Shown: positions 42,570 through 55,130 of the stretch, in pieces
Layout of the letters: every line of letters begins with the position of its first letter
Numbering within the stretch: the first letter of the stretch is position 1
NCBI GenBank assembly: GCA_021234155.1
Contig: JAJEKV010000237.1
Coordinates: 248,001 to 312,000, forward strand
Source of the DNA: Isoetes taiwanensis
Taxonomy: Eukaryota > Streptophyta > Lycopodiopsida > Isoetales > Isoetaceae
Length of the DNA: 64,000 bases
Direction of reading: 5' to 3'
Program-made: the position numbers and the translations under genes
Notes under the pieces: generated by a model
Databases searched by the model: none
What the model was told of the DNA's origin: nothing
Seen by the model: only the letters and a program-made list of their open reading frames with translations

Positions 42570-45100
42570 CTACACTAAGGGCGGATCCCCATTACAGAAA
42601 AACCCAGTTTCTGGGTTTTGTCACGTAAGCAAAGCGCAGGCCTCCAAATCAAAACCATTTTCATTGAAAATAGGTACTCCGAGATTTCGAAGTGGAGCAA
42701 GAACCAAAATCATGATGGCTAAACTAGCTACAAGACAGAAATCTATGGCGGAGACTGGCTACAAGACAAAAAGCTTCAGAAAAACACAAACTCCATGGCG
42801 ACTTCAGTTTTTCAGATGGAGTGAAGGAGCATCTGAAATTTTTGCCGGATTCTGTGCCATATCATCCTAATTCAGTTCCTGTAAAACTAATAGGAACGGG
42901 AAATCGTGCAGTCGGAATTGCCATGTGGCACAGGAACGCCCCAAAAAGAGCCTAATGGAGATGGGCCCTAACCCTGCAAAACAAACATGAACATACAAGT
43001 TTTGACTTGAATGAAATGATCAACTTCCTATTAAGCAATTATGAAATGATCAACTTCCTATTAAGCAATTAATATGTATCATAGGCTATATTTGTACCTA
43101 TACAAAATTATATAGCCTTCACAAGATTACTCATTATAGTAATTCAAAACATTATCAAAATAGTTATTACGGTTCATAATTTAAGCTCAAATTATGACTC
43201 CCATCACGTAATGCGCTCCCTCGTGCACAAGGATGACACGCATAAATCGAGAAATGGTCCAAATTTTTTTTCTCACACTCAAGATTCTATGCTCCTCTTT
43301 CACTGGCCTGCACAAGTAGACATTACGTTAGTTTAATTAATAAGTTTGTGATTTTAGAGGACCACCCCCCTAATTACCTCCTTGAGCCGAACTACTAGCT
43401 CAAGGTTACCCTACTACCTTGCACTCGATCCATGATCAGGTGCTACCTATTAACTGGTAGAGACTGGATATGAATCAAAAGCAAAATAACCAAAAGGAAA
43501 GATCATATGGACCGATTTTTCCAAAATCCTTTACTTGAGCGAGCCATCTAGAAATAGTGAGCTCCAAAACCGCCCATTTCCAGAAATCGCCACCGATGAT
43601 TTGTGCAACCAGTTAGATGCTGTATCAAATCGAAACAATGTGGCAGGGTTTGAAATGCAGGGGTCTGAATCAGATAAAGCATGAGAAGAGGGCAGGGAAG
43701 AGAGGCACTGGAACTAGCCGTAGACAAAAAAAAATAGCTCTCCTGGCGGTATGGCAAGGACAGGCATTCATCCATCCCTCCTATCCTGCTGAACAAACTC
43801 CTATGTTGACCAATGGTTCTCCGAATGTAGGCCACAAAACGTCCCAAAAACAATCTTTTATCTAAAAGAAACTTTGTGAGCGGCTTAGCTGTAACTTTTT
43901 CAAGATCATACGTTTTTCTTTTCAAATACAAGTTTAAGATGAGATACGATTAAGGATACGTGAGTTTTGCTCCTCAACGATGTTTCAACATGAAGCACAT
44001 GTTAGTTATTAAATATCTACCTTCTGTCTTAGTGTTACCACAATAGGCTGCAATTGGCCAAATCTCTGTTATGCCTAGTGTAGCACCTATTATTTGTATC
44101 GTCTCCAGCAATTGCTAGTGGAAAAGTTCCAATTCATGGTTTAGCTGACGATACAAACACCACTTACTTTGTCACACCATGTACTTTGCCTTATGCTACA
44201 AATTACCAAGCTAGACAACACCAAACAGCCCAAACGCATTAAATCATCATTGCAATCTTAAGTTGATATCCTTACTGCTGCACCAATTATGGTTTTTTTA
44301 TGGTGTCGGTCTGTGTCATCAGACGAAATTTTATCTTCTTTTGAAGGGCACCGATATTCTGTAACCTTTGCTGTGTAAAGTTTTCTGAAGATTTATCTGT
44401 GGCAAAATTAAACAGATCAAAACATTCTTACTCTTACAACAAATTAAGAAGTGTATACCCACCTTGTTCAGACAGCATAATGCAAGTCCCAATAGTGTCT
44501 TCATATTTCCCAATCTACACGAAATAGTAGCATTCAGTCTCGGCAAAAATAGAATAAGTTAAGGTTTGGATAGCAACACCCACCAACTTTAATCCGTTGC
44601 CAAGCACCAGGATAGGATTGGTTGTGTCCAAGCCCTGCGACATGATAGAAAGACTTAGATACTGCTTCTTCACGCTTTTCAGAAAATGTAAGACATTCCT
44701 TATTTCCAGAAAGATATAGTCCTCCATTTGCATGTGCATGCATACTTTTGTAACAAGGTCCCACTAACAGCCATTGGTGTTATATGACATGTCACAAACA
44801 AATTACGTGTTTAGGTTCCCTGGATTATGTCATTGTCATGAAACATCATTTTCCCACAACCTCTCTACCTGCGTTAATTTTCTGTGATACGTATAATATA
44901 GAAAGAGCAATACTTAAATAAACCCACAATCACATCATTGACAGTATTTTAAACTACCACATTCCTAAATACTATTCATTCACTGAACATGTTTTGAAGC
45001 ACATTGTTCTGTTAAGATTTAGCAGCCTGAATCCTGATGTTCCAGTGGTAGTAATAATTCAAATGCTCTTAAATCTTTAGTGTAATTTCAGCATGTCAGC
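42570..45100. other. No confident gene
   Basis: Apart from a 30-bp duplication, only weak minus-strand frames are seen. At 44515-44764 one frame reads MHAHANGGLYLSGNKECLTF then SEKREEAVSKSFYHVAGLGH, which looks like real protein but which I cannot assign. Candidate exons at 46.1-46.5 kb lie on the same strand. Confidence 0.35.
43011..43070. repeat. Perfect 30-bp tandem duplication
   Basis: Two identical adjacent copies of a unit starting ATGAAATGATCAACTTCC. A very recent duplication. Confidence 0.95.
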
Positions 45101-45106
45101 TCCTGT

Positions 45107-45410
45107 TTCAGGACGTGCCAGCTGTCGCTGCTGACTCTTTGGCATCCACTAACAGGTGCTTGTTTGCAATAGATGGATATCTAAAGCACACTAAGGTCTG
45201 CAGGTAATGTCCTTTGCAGGTTTGGAGGTCCCACTGGCAGGTATTGAGTTAATGTTTCAGTAGGATATGGAAGGTCCATGGCCTTCCAATGACGAACTTA
45301 CAGAGAGAGTGTATGAGCAGTTTGCAGGAAGCGCACCACCATGGAAGATATCTTCCAGATCCAAGAGCAAATATTCTTCTTCAATAACATCCTCCTGCAA
45401 CGGTAATATA
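45107..45410 (+). other. Candidate small exons of an unknown gene
   Basis: Three stretches bounded by splice-like signals: one reading DVPAVAADSLASTNR (acceptor tttcag, donor gtgctt), one of about 21 bases reading FGGPTG (acceptor tttgcag, donor gtattg), and one from the ATG at 45267 reading MEGPWPSNDELTERVYEQFA then GSAPPWKISSRSKSKYSSS. The protein is not recognised and the frames between the parts are not proven to be compatible. Confidence 0.25.
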
Positions 45411-46119
45411 CCAAAATGTAACTACTTAAATAGATAAAGAACGGGAAGAACTTAGACAATGTAGCGATTGTTTGATTAAAGATGGTCCTCTAAAACATCA
45501 CTGAAGCACAATGCAACCAAGCATCTTATTTCTCCCTTTGAGGATTATTTGTGGATAAATTTTTACAAGACCAAAGATGTCCTTTAATCCTTAAAACCAT
45601 CCCCTCCTAGTTTGTATGCTGGATCTCGATTATTAGACGGATGCATGGATGCCCCTCCACAAGCTAGACTTTCCCTTTTAAATTTATCGAATGTATTCCA
45701 GCATGTTATCTTTTGCATGCTAGCATTTTTTATGCTTTTTTCCCTGTCTATCCCTTAAAATTCTTTCATTGCACAATTGAAACAAATGCAGCAACCAATA
45801 CATATGTAAATTCAATGTCATATTAGTTTGAGGTTCCTAAAAGGTCTGCCATAAAACGGGCAGCTCTAACTAAAGTTGGCTGGAAGCGTTGGATATGCAG
45901 TTATAATGTCATTAAAACCTTACTTGCTAGTTCGAGTGCAACATCTTTAGCAAAGTCCGTATCACATTGATAATCTGATGCGTCCATCATATAAAAAAGG
46001 GTTCTATTCAAAATGACCCCCAGCATAACGTGTCTCTTGGCTCCTCTAATTTTGAAAGACTATGGCATTGCTGTCGATAAGCATAAATTGCCATCTCATG
46101 CAAGACTTCTAATACAACT

Positions 46120-46475
46120 ATGCACAAAATATGCTGCTTTTTGCATGCTTGATAAAGACGGCCGAAGGGAGAACTCACCATGCTGAGGTACAGGAGCAAG
46201 AAACAACAACAAGACCTTCCACCTCCTCAAGTGCAGATTATTGACTTAAATACCTGTATCAAGGACAAATCCAAAGGTAAGTGCAGCAATATTTTAGTTG
46301 ATTCTTGAAATAGTGTGGACCTAGTATTTGACCAAGATAATTACTGCAATCAATCAGAAGCTTCTTCATTCCTCCATCCCGACCAGACCAGAAACATAAA
46401 ACAACATTCGATTCAAAATACCTAGAGCTGAAGAAGGATCGGCAGGCAGACACGGAGTTGCATCGATTCATCCTC
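46120..46475 (-). other. Candidate minus-strand exons, unknown gene
   Basis: An ATG near 46475 opens MEEEDESMQLRVCLPILLQL and is followed by a GT donor-like site. A second stretch near 46180-46230 ends at a gtgagt donor. I cannot assign a product. Confidence 0.2.
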
Positions 46476-46539
46476 CTCTTCCATCTCTGGTCACGCAGAG
46501 AGCAGGTCGGGGAGGCGTTCTTCACGGAAGAGCTTCATG

Positions 46540-46563
46540 AAAAAAAAAAAAAAAAAAAAAAAA
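46540..46563 (+). repeat. Poly(A) tract
   Basis: A run of about 24 A interrupted by nothing else, flanked by unrelated sequence. It could be the tail of a retrotranscript. Confidence 0.6.
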
Positions 46564-46569
46564 GAACCC

Positions 46570-47080
46570 AATTTTTTTGTTATTAGCACTTTTGCACAGG
46601 ACACCCGTCCAGGATTTCGTGCATTCTGAGGCTATCCACGTTGCAACCAAATCAGTATTTTTAGTGGATAGCAGCCAAATCAGTATTTTTAGCACGGGGA
46701 TCATATTTTGACCTACGGATATAGAAATTAGAGAAAATTCTAAGTCTGTTATCGGAGGTGCCTAGTCCATTGTGCGAGCAGAAAGGGTCCATTTCTCGCA
46801 CAAAGGGTCCATTTAGTATTAGCAGCATTACATATCAAAAAAAACTATTCTATTCTATTCTATATCAAAAAGCTTCTTCTTATGCATCCTCACTGATGAG
46901 GCGCTTCTAATTCCTTACACATATGGCTCGCCTATTATTCCGTAGCTTCTGGCCTACGAGAACTAGCTTCTAGCCTACAAGAACGTTTGCGGTAGCTGCT
47001 AGCAAAGAATCAGCAAAGCCGTCTTCATCAGCTCTTTTCATCGATCAGGAGCATAAATATGGAGCTCACAGGTATGATGG
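46570..47080. other. NLR upstream region, possible first exon at 47059
   Basis: Unassigned sequence. At 47059 an ATG opens MELT and meets a gtatga donor at 47072, just before the first copy of the long direct repeat. It might be the start of the NLR transcript, but support is thin. Confidence 0.25.
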
Positions 47081-47801
47081 CATATTTAACAAAATTTAGA
47101 CTTATTCAAATTTAATAGATATATACTTCAAGGACGTCATAATAAGATCAACAGTATTTTTAACTCTTATTGATTTTAATCATTTCTTTATTTATTTTTA
47201 GATCAAAATTATGAATGTTATCAAAGTATAAAATTGCTTTCTAAATTAATTTTCACTTTGATTTATTTAGAATTATCTAAAATAAATGGGTAAAGAAAGT
47301 TTTAGATTTGAAATTAATTAAATGATTATGTTTATTTGTAAATACATTGAATAATTTATTATTGATTAAGTTTCAATACATTTTATTTCATTAATAATAA
47401 ATTATTCAATAGTTACTACTAAAATATTAACTTTATAATTTAATTGATTTCGACCTAAAAACTTTCTTAAACATGCTTTTGAAAGTATAAAAGTTTGCAT
47501 ATTGAGAAATTCTTATAATAGTTTTAAGTCAATCGCTTATCAAACTATCGGATTCCATTTGCAAATTATCAGGATTGCCAAAGTTTAATTTGTTAAATCA
47601 CTAAAAATTAAAATTTTATATTCATGAAATGTCTAATTCTAAATACGTTCAAGTGAAAATTAGTCTGAAAACTAATTTTGAGTTTTTATAACCATTAAGG
47701 TCTTAACTTAAAGATAAATTTATATAATTAAAACTCATAAAAATTATAACAATAAAGAAGAATTAAATATATAATATATATATTCTTATAATGGAGTCCT
47801 T
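47081..47801. repeat. Long direct repeat, copy 1 (intron-like)
   Basis: AT-rich, non-coding. It is about 97% identical by eye to 48479-49229, at an offset of 1396 bases. Copy 2 carries an extra segment of roughly 34 bases (around 48685-48720). Confidence 0.9.
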
Positions 47802-47861
47802 GAAGTGTTATCTATTAAATCTAAATAAGTCTAAGTTTTTTTAAATATGTCATAAAATCAG

Positions 47862-48490
47862 GAGGATGAAGCATTTGAATTATTGGGCTGGCTCATAGCA
47901 CGCTCCTTGGTCGAGTTGCATGTGGATAAGGGGGATAATTATCTTAAAAGAACCTTCTTGAAGTGCACAGTTCATGATGTTTTGCAAGATCTTGCTCGCT
48001 ACAACTTGCAACACAACAAAGAAGTTGCCCAGCGAGTTTGTCTGTATGACGCAAGCAGAGAATTGACAGACTTCCCTAAAGTATTGTTGACAACCAACAG
48101 CAACATCCTGGAGGTAAGAAGGCTCTCGTTGATGCACAATAGCTTAACGGAGCTCCCCTCTCAATTTAACGCTCCTCATCTTGAGATACTTCTTTTGAAT
48201 CGGAATGCTCCACTAGCAAAGCTGCCTAAGACTTTCCTGCAATGTCTCAGCAATCTCAAAGTTCTAGATATGAGCCGCACAAACATCCAAGAGCTGCCCA
48301 ACAACATTGGCAATCTGAAAAGTCTGGTCGTCTTCAATCTTTCATATTGTGAGCAACTGAGGAGGATCCCAAGTTCTATAGGCGAATTGGGAAGCTTACA
48401 AGAGCTACAAGTTGGCGGATGCGAACGTTTGTGCTTCATACTAAGCAGCCTCTTTAAGCTCACAAGACTACAAAAACTCATATTCAAAAA
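47862..48490 (+). pseudogene. NLR resistance-protein fragment (end of ARC2 and LRRs)
   Basis: An exon behind a clean acceptor (aaatcag, ending 47861) encodes EDEAFELLGWLIARSLVEL, then the MHD-equivalent VHDVLQDLARY, a short linker, and four to five leucine-rich repeats: VRRLSLMHNSLTELP, LEILLLNRNAPLAKLP, LKVLDMSRTNIQELP, LVVFNLSYCEQLRRIP and LQELQVGGCERL. NLRs sense pathogen effectors inside the cell, where the MHD motif holds the nucleotide-bound off state and the LRRs sense. The frame is open throughout, but the NB-ARC domain is not upstream; the sequence before the acceptor is the repeated intron. The right end runs straight into copy 2 of that repeat, so the LRR array is cut short. It could be one exon of a gene with lost 5' exons. 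Confidence 0.85.
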
Positions 48491-49229
48491 TTTAGACTTA
48501 TTCAAATCTAATAGATATATATACTTCAAGGATGTCATAATAAGATCAACAGTATTTTTAACTCTTATTGATTTTAATCATTTCTTTATTTATCTTTAGA
48601 TCAAAATTATGAATGTTATCAAAGTATAAAATTGCTTTCTAAATTAATTTTCATTTTGATTTATTTAGAATTATCTAAAATAAATGCTATATAATTGAAA
48701 TGTTATTTTTTCAAAATAGGTAAAGAAAGTTTTAGATTTGAAATTAATTAAATGATTATGTTTATTTGTAAATACATTGAATAATTTATTATTGATTAAG
48801 TTTCAATACATTTTGTTTCATTAATAATAAATTATTCAATAGTTACTACTAAAATATTAACTTTATAATTTAATTGATTTCGACCTAAAAACTTTCTTAA
48901 ACATGTTTTTGAAAGTATAAAAGTTTGCATATTGAGAAATTCTTATAATAGTTTTAAGTCAATCGCTTACCAAACTATCGGATTCCATTTGCAAATTATC
49001 AGGATTGCCAAAGTTTAATTTGTTAAATCACTAAAAATTAAAATATTATATTCATGAAATGTCTAATTCTAAATACGTTCAAGTGAAAATTAGTCTGAAA
49101 ACTAATTTTGAGTTTTTATAACCATTAAGGTCTTAACTTAAAGATAAATTTATATAATTAAAACTCATAAAAATTATAACAATAAAGAAGAATTAAATAT
49201 AATATATATATTCTTATAATGGAGTCCTT
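48479..49229. repeat. Long direct repeat, copy 2
   Basis: Second copy of 47081-47801, immediately after the NLR exon. Together with copy 1 it suggests a local duplication whose unit included an NLR exon and its intron. Confidence 0.9.
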
Positions 49230-50270
49230 ACGTTGCGTCTGTTACATCTCTATTATGTTCCATGTTTAATCCTATCCTATGCTCTTTGTTCTTTGAACAA
49301 GGCAGGTTAAGTTCATTTTCTGAACAATCAAGAGTGTAGAATTGAGCATCAATGTTGTGGAATGGGCTGCAAAGCATGAATCTAGGCAGGTAAAGCCTTT
49401 AACTTAAAGCGCCTTTACTTAGGGAAGCAATAAAACAATCCAAAAGTAAGAGCTAGCAGAAGCAGATCTGCCATAGATTGACAAGAGAAATTAAAGGACA
49501 AAGTAACCAGTATCTGGGTATTATGTATGAAAATGGCTGCTGCTCTATCTCTTCAAATCATTGGAGTTGAAATTAGGGAAATAGGACTAGACTTATTTTA
49601 CAAACCGAGAGAAAGAAGAAAGCGATTTTAGGTTTAGATGCGACCGAAGTCTAGTGCATAGAATCTATCTGAGAGGTAGAGGGTTTATATAAAACCTTTG
49701 AACCTCGGCCTTGTTCTTAAGCGTATAAAGAGACATCTACCAAAAAAAAGAAGAACAAGAAACCACCTACGAAGTGAATTTATGGACATGCCGCTCTGCT
49801 TTGGATGAAGAAAGAAGTGAAGGTTGGTTGATGAAAACAGGGTCGAGCAACATTCGGTTCTAATTTGCGACCTCCATGGCGCTCCACCTCGTTCGTTTTT
49901 AAGCGGTAGAGTAATGAGAGAAAATCATGAGAACAAAAGTGCTCTAAAAAAATTTGGGGGCAAATTTGAACTACCGACCGCGACCCTAGGTTGGAAGCGC
50001 TCTACGAAAAAGGGCCGACCTAGGTTGGCCCCAACCAACTATGATTCTAGTTATATTTCTTGGTTTTCCCTTGTCAAGCCAGTGATAAAACAAATAATGG
50101 GATTTGCGGTTTAAGCCAGCTGCGGAGAAAACGCCGAGGTAGTAGGCTTAAAGCTCCATGGGCGATAAATGAAAAAATAAGGCATTCGGAGATCTTTCTT
50201 AGAAGTTTAGAATTAGTTTTTGTAATAAATACAAGACCTTGGATTAGAGAGGCTGGGGGTGGAGAATGTT
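49230..50270. other. No recognisable gene
   Basis: Unassigned. The frame at 49824-50114 has no signature. It may contain the decayed 5' part of the NB-ARC relic that follows. Confidence 0.4.
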
Positions 50271-51345
50271 GATACCCGGCATCTACAAAGGGAGATTGAG
50301 AAAAGCTTTGGCATTGGAAAAACGGCTTTGGCAGATTATATGACAACTAATCCCCCATTGAGATTCTCTGATGGTGCTATACAGGTTGGAGTTTGTTGAG
50401 GTCTGCAGCATGGCAGCATGGCAGCATGTGGACATGTGAGGAAGGAGTATGAAAGAGTGCTTCTAAATTTTGTTCTCTGTTGCATGAACAAGTATATGAA
50501 GCGAATGAACCTTTAATACTCCAAGATGTCTGGATTGTTGTTACTGATGCCCTTAAAGGCACAAGCTTTTTAGTTGTGTCGGACGATGTATGGGAAAATG
50601 AAATTCTAGGCATGTTTGATCAGTTTGAACCAAATGGTTGCAGGTACCTTGTAACATTCAGAGCAGCCTAGGTGTCAAGTTCTACTAAAGTTCACAAGAT
50701 TAGAACTGGAACTAAGGTTATCAGAGGTGCTAGTAAAGCCATCTTCAAATATCATGTTGGCCTGCTAGTAGAGTTCATACCTCTTCCAATAAGAAACAAC
50801 ATCTGGCTTTAAAAATTGTGCATCTGATTTAAACTGTCGTTTCTTTTATATTATTTGGTAGGATTCTACTACACAGCTTTTGAAGCATTGCCACCATCAT
50901 TCTTTTGCAGTTACTGTGCTAGGCGAAGCACTCAGAAGAACAAAGTGGGCAGAGGATTGGAGACGGGCAAACAAGCACTTCATTGAGTACAATGAAGGTG
51001 CTAACCTAAAGTTGTGTCAGAAAGCAAGGGGAAATACAAAGTGGTTAAGGGCTGCATGCGGGGTATTTAAGTTTAGCGTAGCTAGATCAATACAAAACGT
51101 CCAATTCTTCTTTACAATACTTGCAGCAATCTCATGGCTTAAACCAGTTCCTGCAGCTTGTTTGAAGGCCCTTTGGGAAACGTTCAGGTGGGGTAGTCCT
51201 TTTCTTTTACAAGCAAGGGATTCGATTCAATGGCAGTGGTTCACAGCATCTGATGAAGGCTATGGGAGCACCGGCTCTTCATATTTAGAGTTCCTGAAGC
51301 ACGAGATGCAGAAGCTAAGTGTTTATATGCAATATTGGTTTTAGA
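50271..51345 (+). pseudogene. NLR NB-ARC domain pseudogene
   Basis: A degenerate nucleotide-binding domain of a plant NLR. The P-loop reads FGIGKTALADYM (GIGKT at 50311-50325). The Walker B/kinase-2 block reads TSFLVVSDDVWENE (about 50562-50605), followed by the RNBS-B-like GCRYLVTFRA. A GLPLA-equivalent block near 50885-50930 reads HHSFAVTVLGEALRRTKWAE, and the ARC part continues with RSIQNVQFFFTILAAISWLK and PVPAACLKALWETF, equivalent to the FL-x-LA and LW motifs. A stop follows RNBS-B, and at least one frame change separates the P-loop from kinase-2. No LRR part follows. With the LRR exon at 47.9 kb lying upstream, these are relics of two separate tandem NLR copies and not one gene. Confidence 0.8.
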
Positions 51346-52213
51346 AGATGGAAGTCTGCAATCAAAGGTGCTTCTAACAGCTGTGGATGTTGTGAGAGTT
51401 TGCGGTAAAGAGGAAAAAAGCAAACAAAGATTTTGTTTTTGTAAGGCTTCAAATTGTTGGTTTGCTTTCATGGAGCTCTATATCAACCAAGCATGCTACC
51501 ATTGCTAAGTTTATAGCCATGAATTCAATACTCATGCCATTGTGGTTTAACCGTACATTTTCCTGATAGCATGCTATATAGAGCTCAGTTGTTGCTAGAT
51601 GCTTTCCCAAGAGGGAGAAGTACCGCTTGAAGCAGAGTTGGAATTTGAAGGGGATGGTGCTCATATAAGATTCAGCAGAGAAAACTTTTAATAATGTTTC
51701 CTCTAGAACATGGAAAGGAAGAATTTCCCAATTTATTTTGTGCTCATCCATATATAGAACATCATGTTGAAGGAGGCACACCTTATCCTTGATCGACTAC
51801 TCGTTCAAGATGTTATTTAATGATTGCAGGGTATGCCCCGAATGGCATGGGGCATGCCAAAATGTGCAAAAAAAAGACCAAAACACAACGCCAAAGCATG
51901 TGCAAAAACAAGAAAGTATTCGGCCCTCCACAAACTTGCATAAGAAAAAGAACTGGTTGTGTCTGTCTTGCATCAAGAAAATGTTCATCCTTTCGGTCAT
52001 CTAGCTCGATTCTGTCACATCGTCACAGCTTCCAGCATCCTGCTCGCTTCGCTGCCCTGAAGCCTGAGCATTGCCCCTGCTACTTGCAACGTAACCCTAG
52101 CCTACATCAAAATTAAAACAACTCCAAAATAGAAAATTGCCATATTGTATTTTGTCCTCAACTACTTGCCTATTTAACAATAACCCTAAAAAAAGCAATG
52201 CCATGATGTGCTG
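51346..52213. other. No recognisable gene
   Basis: Unassigned sequence. Small frames on both strands at 51449-52116 show no family signature. Confidence 0.4.
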
Positions 52214-52221
52214 GATCAAAC

Positions 52222-55130
52222 CATAGTTACTTGACGGGAACGTGGACCTAAAATTTGGAATGGGAACGGGAACAAATTGGAACGGGAAAGGCCGACATTC
52301 GAATTTTTAAAATTTGAAAACAGTTTTGACGTTCCCTTTGCATAATGATCATTGCGGAACACTTAGATTTTAAAAATGATTCATAAAGACTGCTTTGTAG
52401 ATGGAAATATGTTAAACCACTCAAGACTTAAAACATAGTATTACATCTATAATTCTAACACAATAGAAATATAAAATAAACAAGACAGGGAAGTTAAGCA
52501 CATGCTCTTCTGAGCTCAGCGCCACTGCCTAAGCACCTTACCGCCCAGGCCCTCGCTCCTGTGAGCTTGTCCAGGTGGTAGCCCCAAGCATGAGCCCAGC
52601 CCAGCCATAGCACCACCAGAACACACCATAGCAGCAACGCAGCACATCAAGGCAGTGACAGCGGCAGATCAGCAGTAGATCCCTACAGCCTGTAAGCACT
52701 AGTAACCCAGGCTGAAGCATCGATCCAGTAGTCCAGGCATCGGCAGAAGCAAGGCTCCAGTCCAGGCATCGTCTCTCAGATCTGAAGTCCCAGATTTTTA
52801 GTTCCATGACGTCTCTCCTTTTTCCCTGCCAGGTTCGAAGGGGCATGGTCTGTTTCTTGATATTTATGGCTTCCATGAAGTTTGCTTTCTCACAGCGCCC
52901 ATGATAAATCCTGCCGCCTTGGTTCAGCAACCCGCACCCTGCTCTATAAATTGCCTTGATTGCTCTGTAAATCCCCTTGATTGCACAAATTCAGTCTACA
53001 TGCTGTGATATTTGCTCAATACCAGCCCTTGTTTACACCCAGCTATAACTAGACTTTAACTAGGATCCATTTAGACCCACCGAAGGGGGCGCCAGATTAG
53101 CAAGTAGCAGGCTTGCTTGCAAAGTCCTACGCCTTGCAAAGTCCCACGCCATGACCAGACGGACTCGATGTAAAAATTCTAGTGCATCCAGTGGGGACCT
53201 TCTAAAGCAGTTTCTCGAAATTAGAGACCAATTGAGCCCACAGCTCTCACTGTCAGAACATGATACGTTATCGCCTGCCTTGGAACAGATGATATTTGCT
53301 CCCACTGTCATGATGGAAGCTAAGCAATTCCTTCAAATACTGATTATAGTTACTTCGAAGACTCTGCCGAATTGCCCTACAGAGCCACCACCATCTCCCA
53401 GGCCGCGATTAATGCGGATGCCCGGTATGCGGTGACTTAGGCAGGGGACGGGCCACAATGCACAGATGCCAGTCTGCAGACTGATCTAGAGCCACACATG
53501 AGCGCAGATGCCATGACCCAGACAGGTCCAGCCTCATGCAAGGATACCATAATGATTGATGCCCAGATACCTCCACATTCAGCAGACACGAATTGTGACA
53601 GGCAAGGGGGGCAGGTTCCATCTTCCATGGATGGTCTCGAGCAAGATAGAGGCCTCAATCTGCGTATAGTAGGGCTACGAAGCGATTCTTGCCCGGACAC
53701 CTCACAAGCCGTGAACTTTTTCACGGATGTCATGCACATGGGCAGACCTAGTATCGCCATAGCTCGATAAGTTGGGACCCGAGATCGGATCGACCCCGTC
53801 ATATGGTTGTGCGCCCGGCACCTCTCGGGGCGGTACGTATGTCTTTTTTGCGACGGCAACCATTTAAAGAATACTAGTTTCTCCGTTCGGCGGATCTCTC
53901 CCGATACGATCGGCGGGAGTTGTGTAAAGTCCAGAGAGGCTCGGGCTGCGAGAAAAAGTGGGGCGTGTATAGGGCGGACACGGCTATCATCGCGACCGGT
54001 GGCACGAGAACCCACGGTTGGGATATTCATAGTGCTTTCAGCATACATTAGTTCTTTTCGCTATTTCTTCTTGCTATTTTATTGGTATTTTGTCACGCGG
54101 CTTAGTCCCTATGACGTGTTCTGTTTGGGCTTAGGCCTTTTGTTTTGTTGGGGGCTCATGCCCTCCTTCTTTGTTCTGGTCCCATAACCCGATTGGGTTC
54201 TCGTGGACAATAAAAAACTCTTATTTTATCTTATCTTATTGGGCCCTTTGACAAACTAAACTAAAAGAATGTCTATTGCAATATTTCCCTTCCCTTAAAG
54301 ATAACATTTCTCAAAATCAATAGTGCCATTTAATCCGTTACAATGCAACACAATAAATCTCCAACAAAAAGTTGAATATAACACTTTATAACATAGGCAG
54401 TTCGCAGGTCCTTTTGAGTCGAATAAGCATGTGAACTAGACCTCAGGGTAGCACTACCTTACACTATCAAGATGGATTTTATATATGTTTACCTAATAGG
54501 ATGTTGCTAGACCAAAATTGGGTTGCTCAATACAATCCAAGACTTCATGGCTCTCTATTTCTCATGGTTGTTCATGAGAATTTTACAGTTCTGCAGCAAG
54601 TTTTTTTACTCTTTAATGCTCTTAAACTTACTCCTCCTTTCCTGCCTAGAGTCTCCCACAAGTCGTTCTTCAAGAACACATGGCTTCCTCAATGCGGTCT
54701 ATCATTTGAGATGGAAAAATAAATCGTAATTCCCATCATCAAAATGTGAAATGGATAGATTACAAATGAGATTGCAAATCGAGAGAGATACAAAGAGAGG
54801 AGGAACATAAATTAAAAAACAAACAAGAGAGAGACAATCACGAAACATTTGCAGAGTCCGCTGTAGGGCATTTTATGTGTGTATTTATCAAAAACACTGA
54901 GCAGAGAGCCTCTGCCCGTTGCACCATTCCTTCCTACCAAAAAAAGAGACAAAGAAGGGAAAAAATGAACAATAAACCATTGATATTCTTACCTTTTTTT
55001 TGGGAACTTATCGGGAACACCGTTCCCAGGTAGCAAGCCGTCCGGAACTGGGACTTGGCGTTCCCAGAATGCAGAACCCTAGGGAACAGGTTCGAGGAAC
55101 GCATTCGGAACAACATTCCCCGTAACTATG
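52222..55130. mobile_element. Putative hAT-like non-autonomous DNA transposon
   Basis: The ends are inverted: CATAGTTAC at 52222-52230 and GTAACTATG at 55122-55130, each followed inwards by GGGAACG-type sequence repeated several times. They are flanked by an 8-base near-duplication, GATCAAAC (52214-52221) and CATCAAAC (55131-55138), matching at 7 of 8 positions. Eight-base target duplications and short imperfect ends are typical of hAT elements. No transposase is visible; a LINE remnant occupies the middle. The superfamily is inferred from duplication length only. Confidence 0.6.
53130..54240 (+). mobile_element. LINE (L1-like) remnant: ORF1 part and 3' tail
   Basis: Coding pieces show LEQDRGLNLRIVGL, then SQAVNFFTDVMHMGRPSIAI and, after a stop, IDPVIWL-like and GNHLKNTSFSVRRISPD, the pattern of plant L1-type ORF1 RNA-binding proteins (xLKGTxFSVRxDL). 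The 3' end has GGGGGCTCATGCCC, an AATAAAA signal at about 54210 and a tail of TTATC/TTATT repeats, typical of plant LINE ends. Endonuclease and reverse transcriptase are missing, so it is internally deleted or a non-autonomous derivative. It lies inside the hAT-like element and is therefore younger than it, unless the outer element carried it along. Confidence 0.55.
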
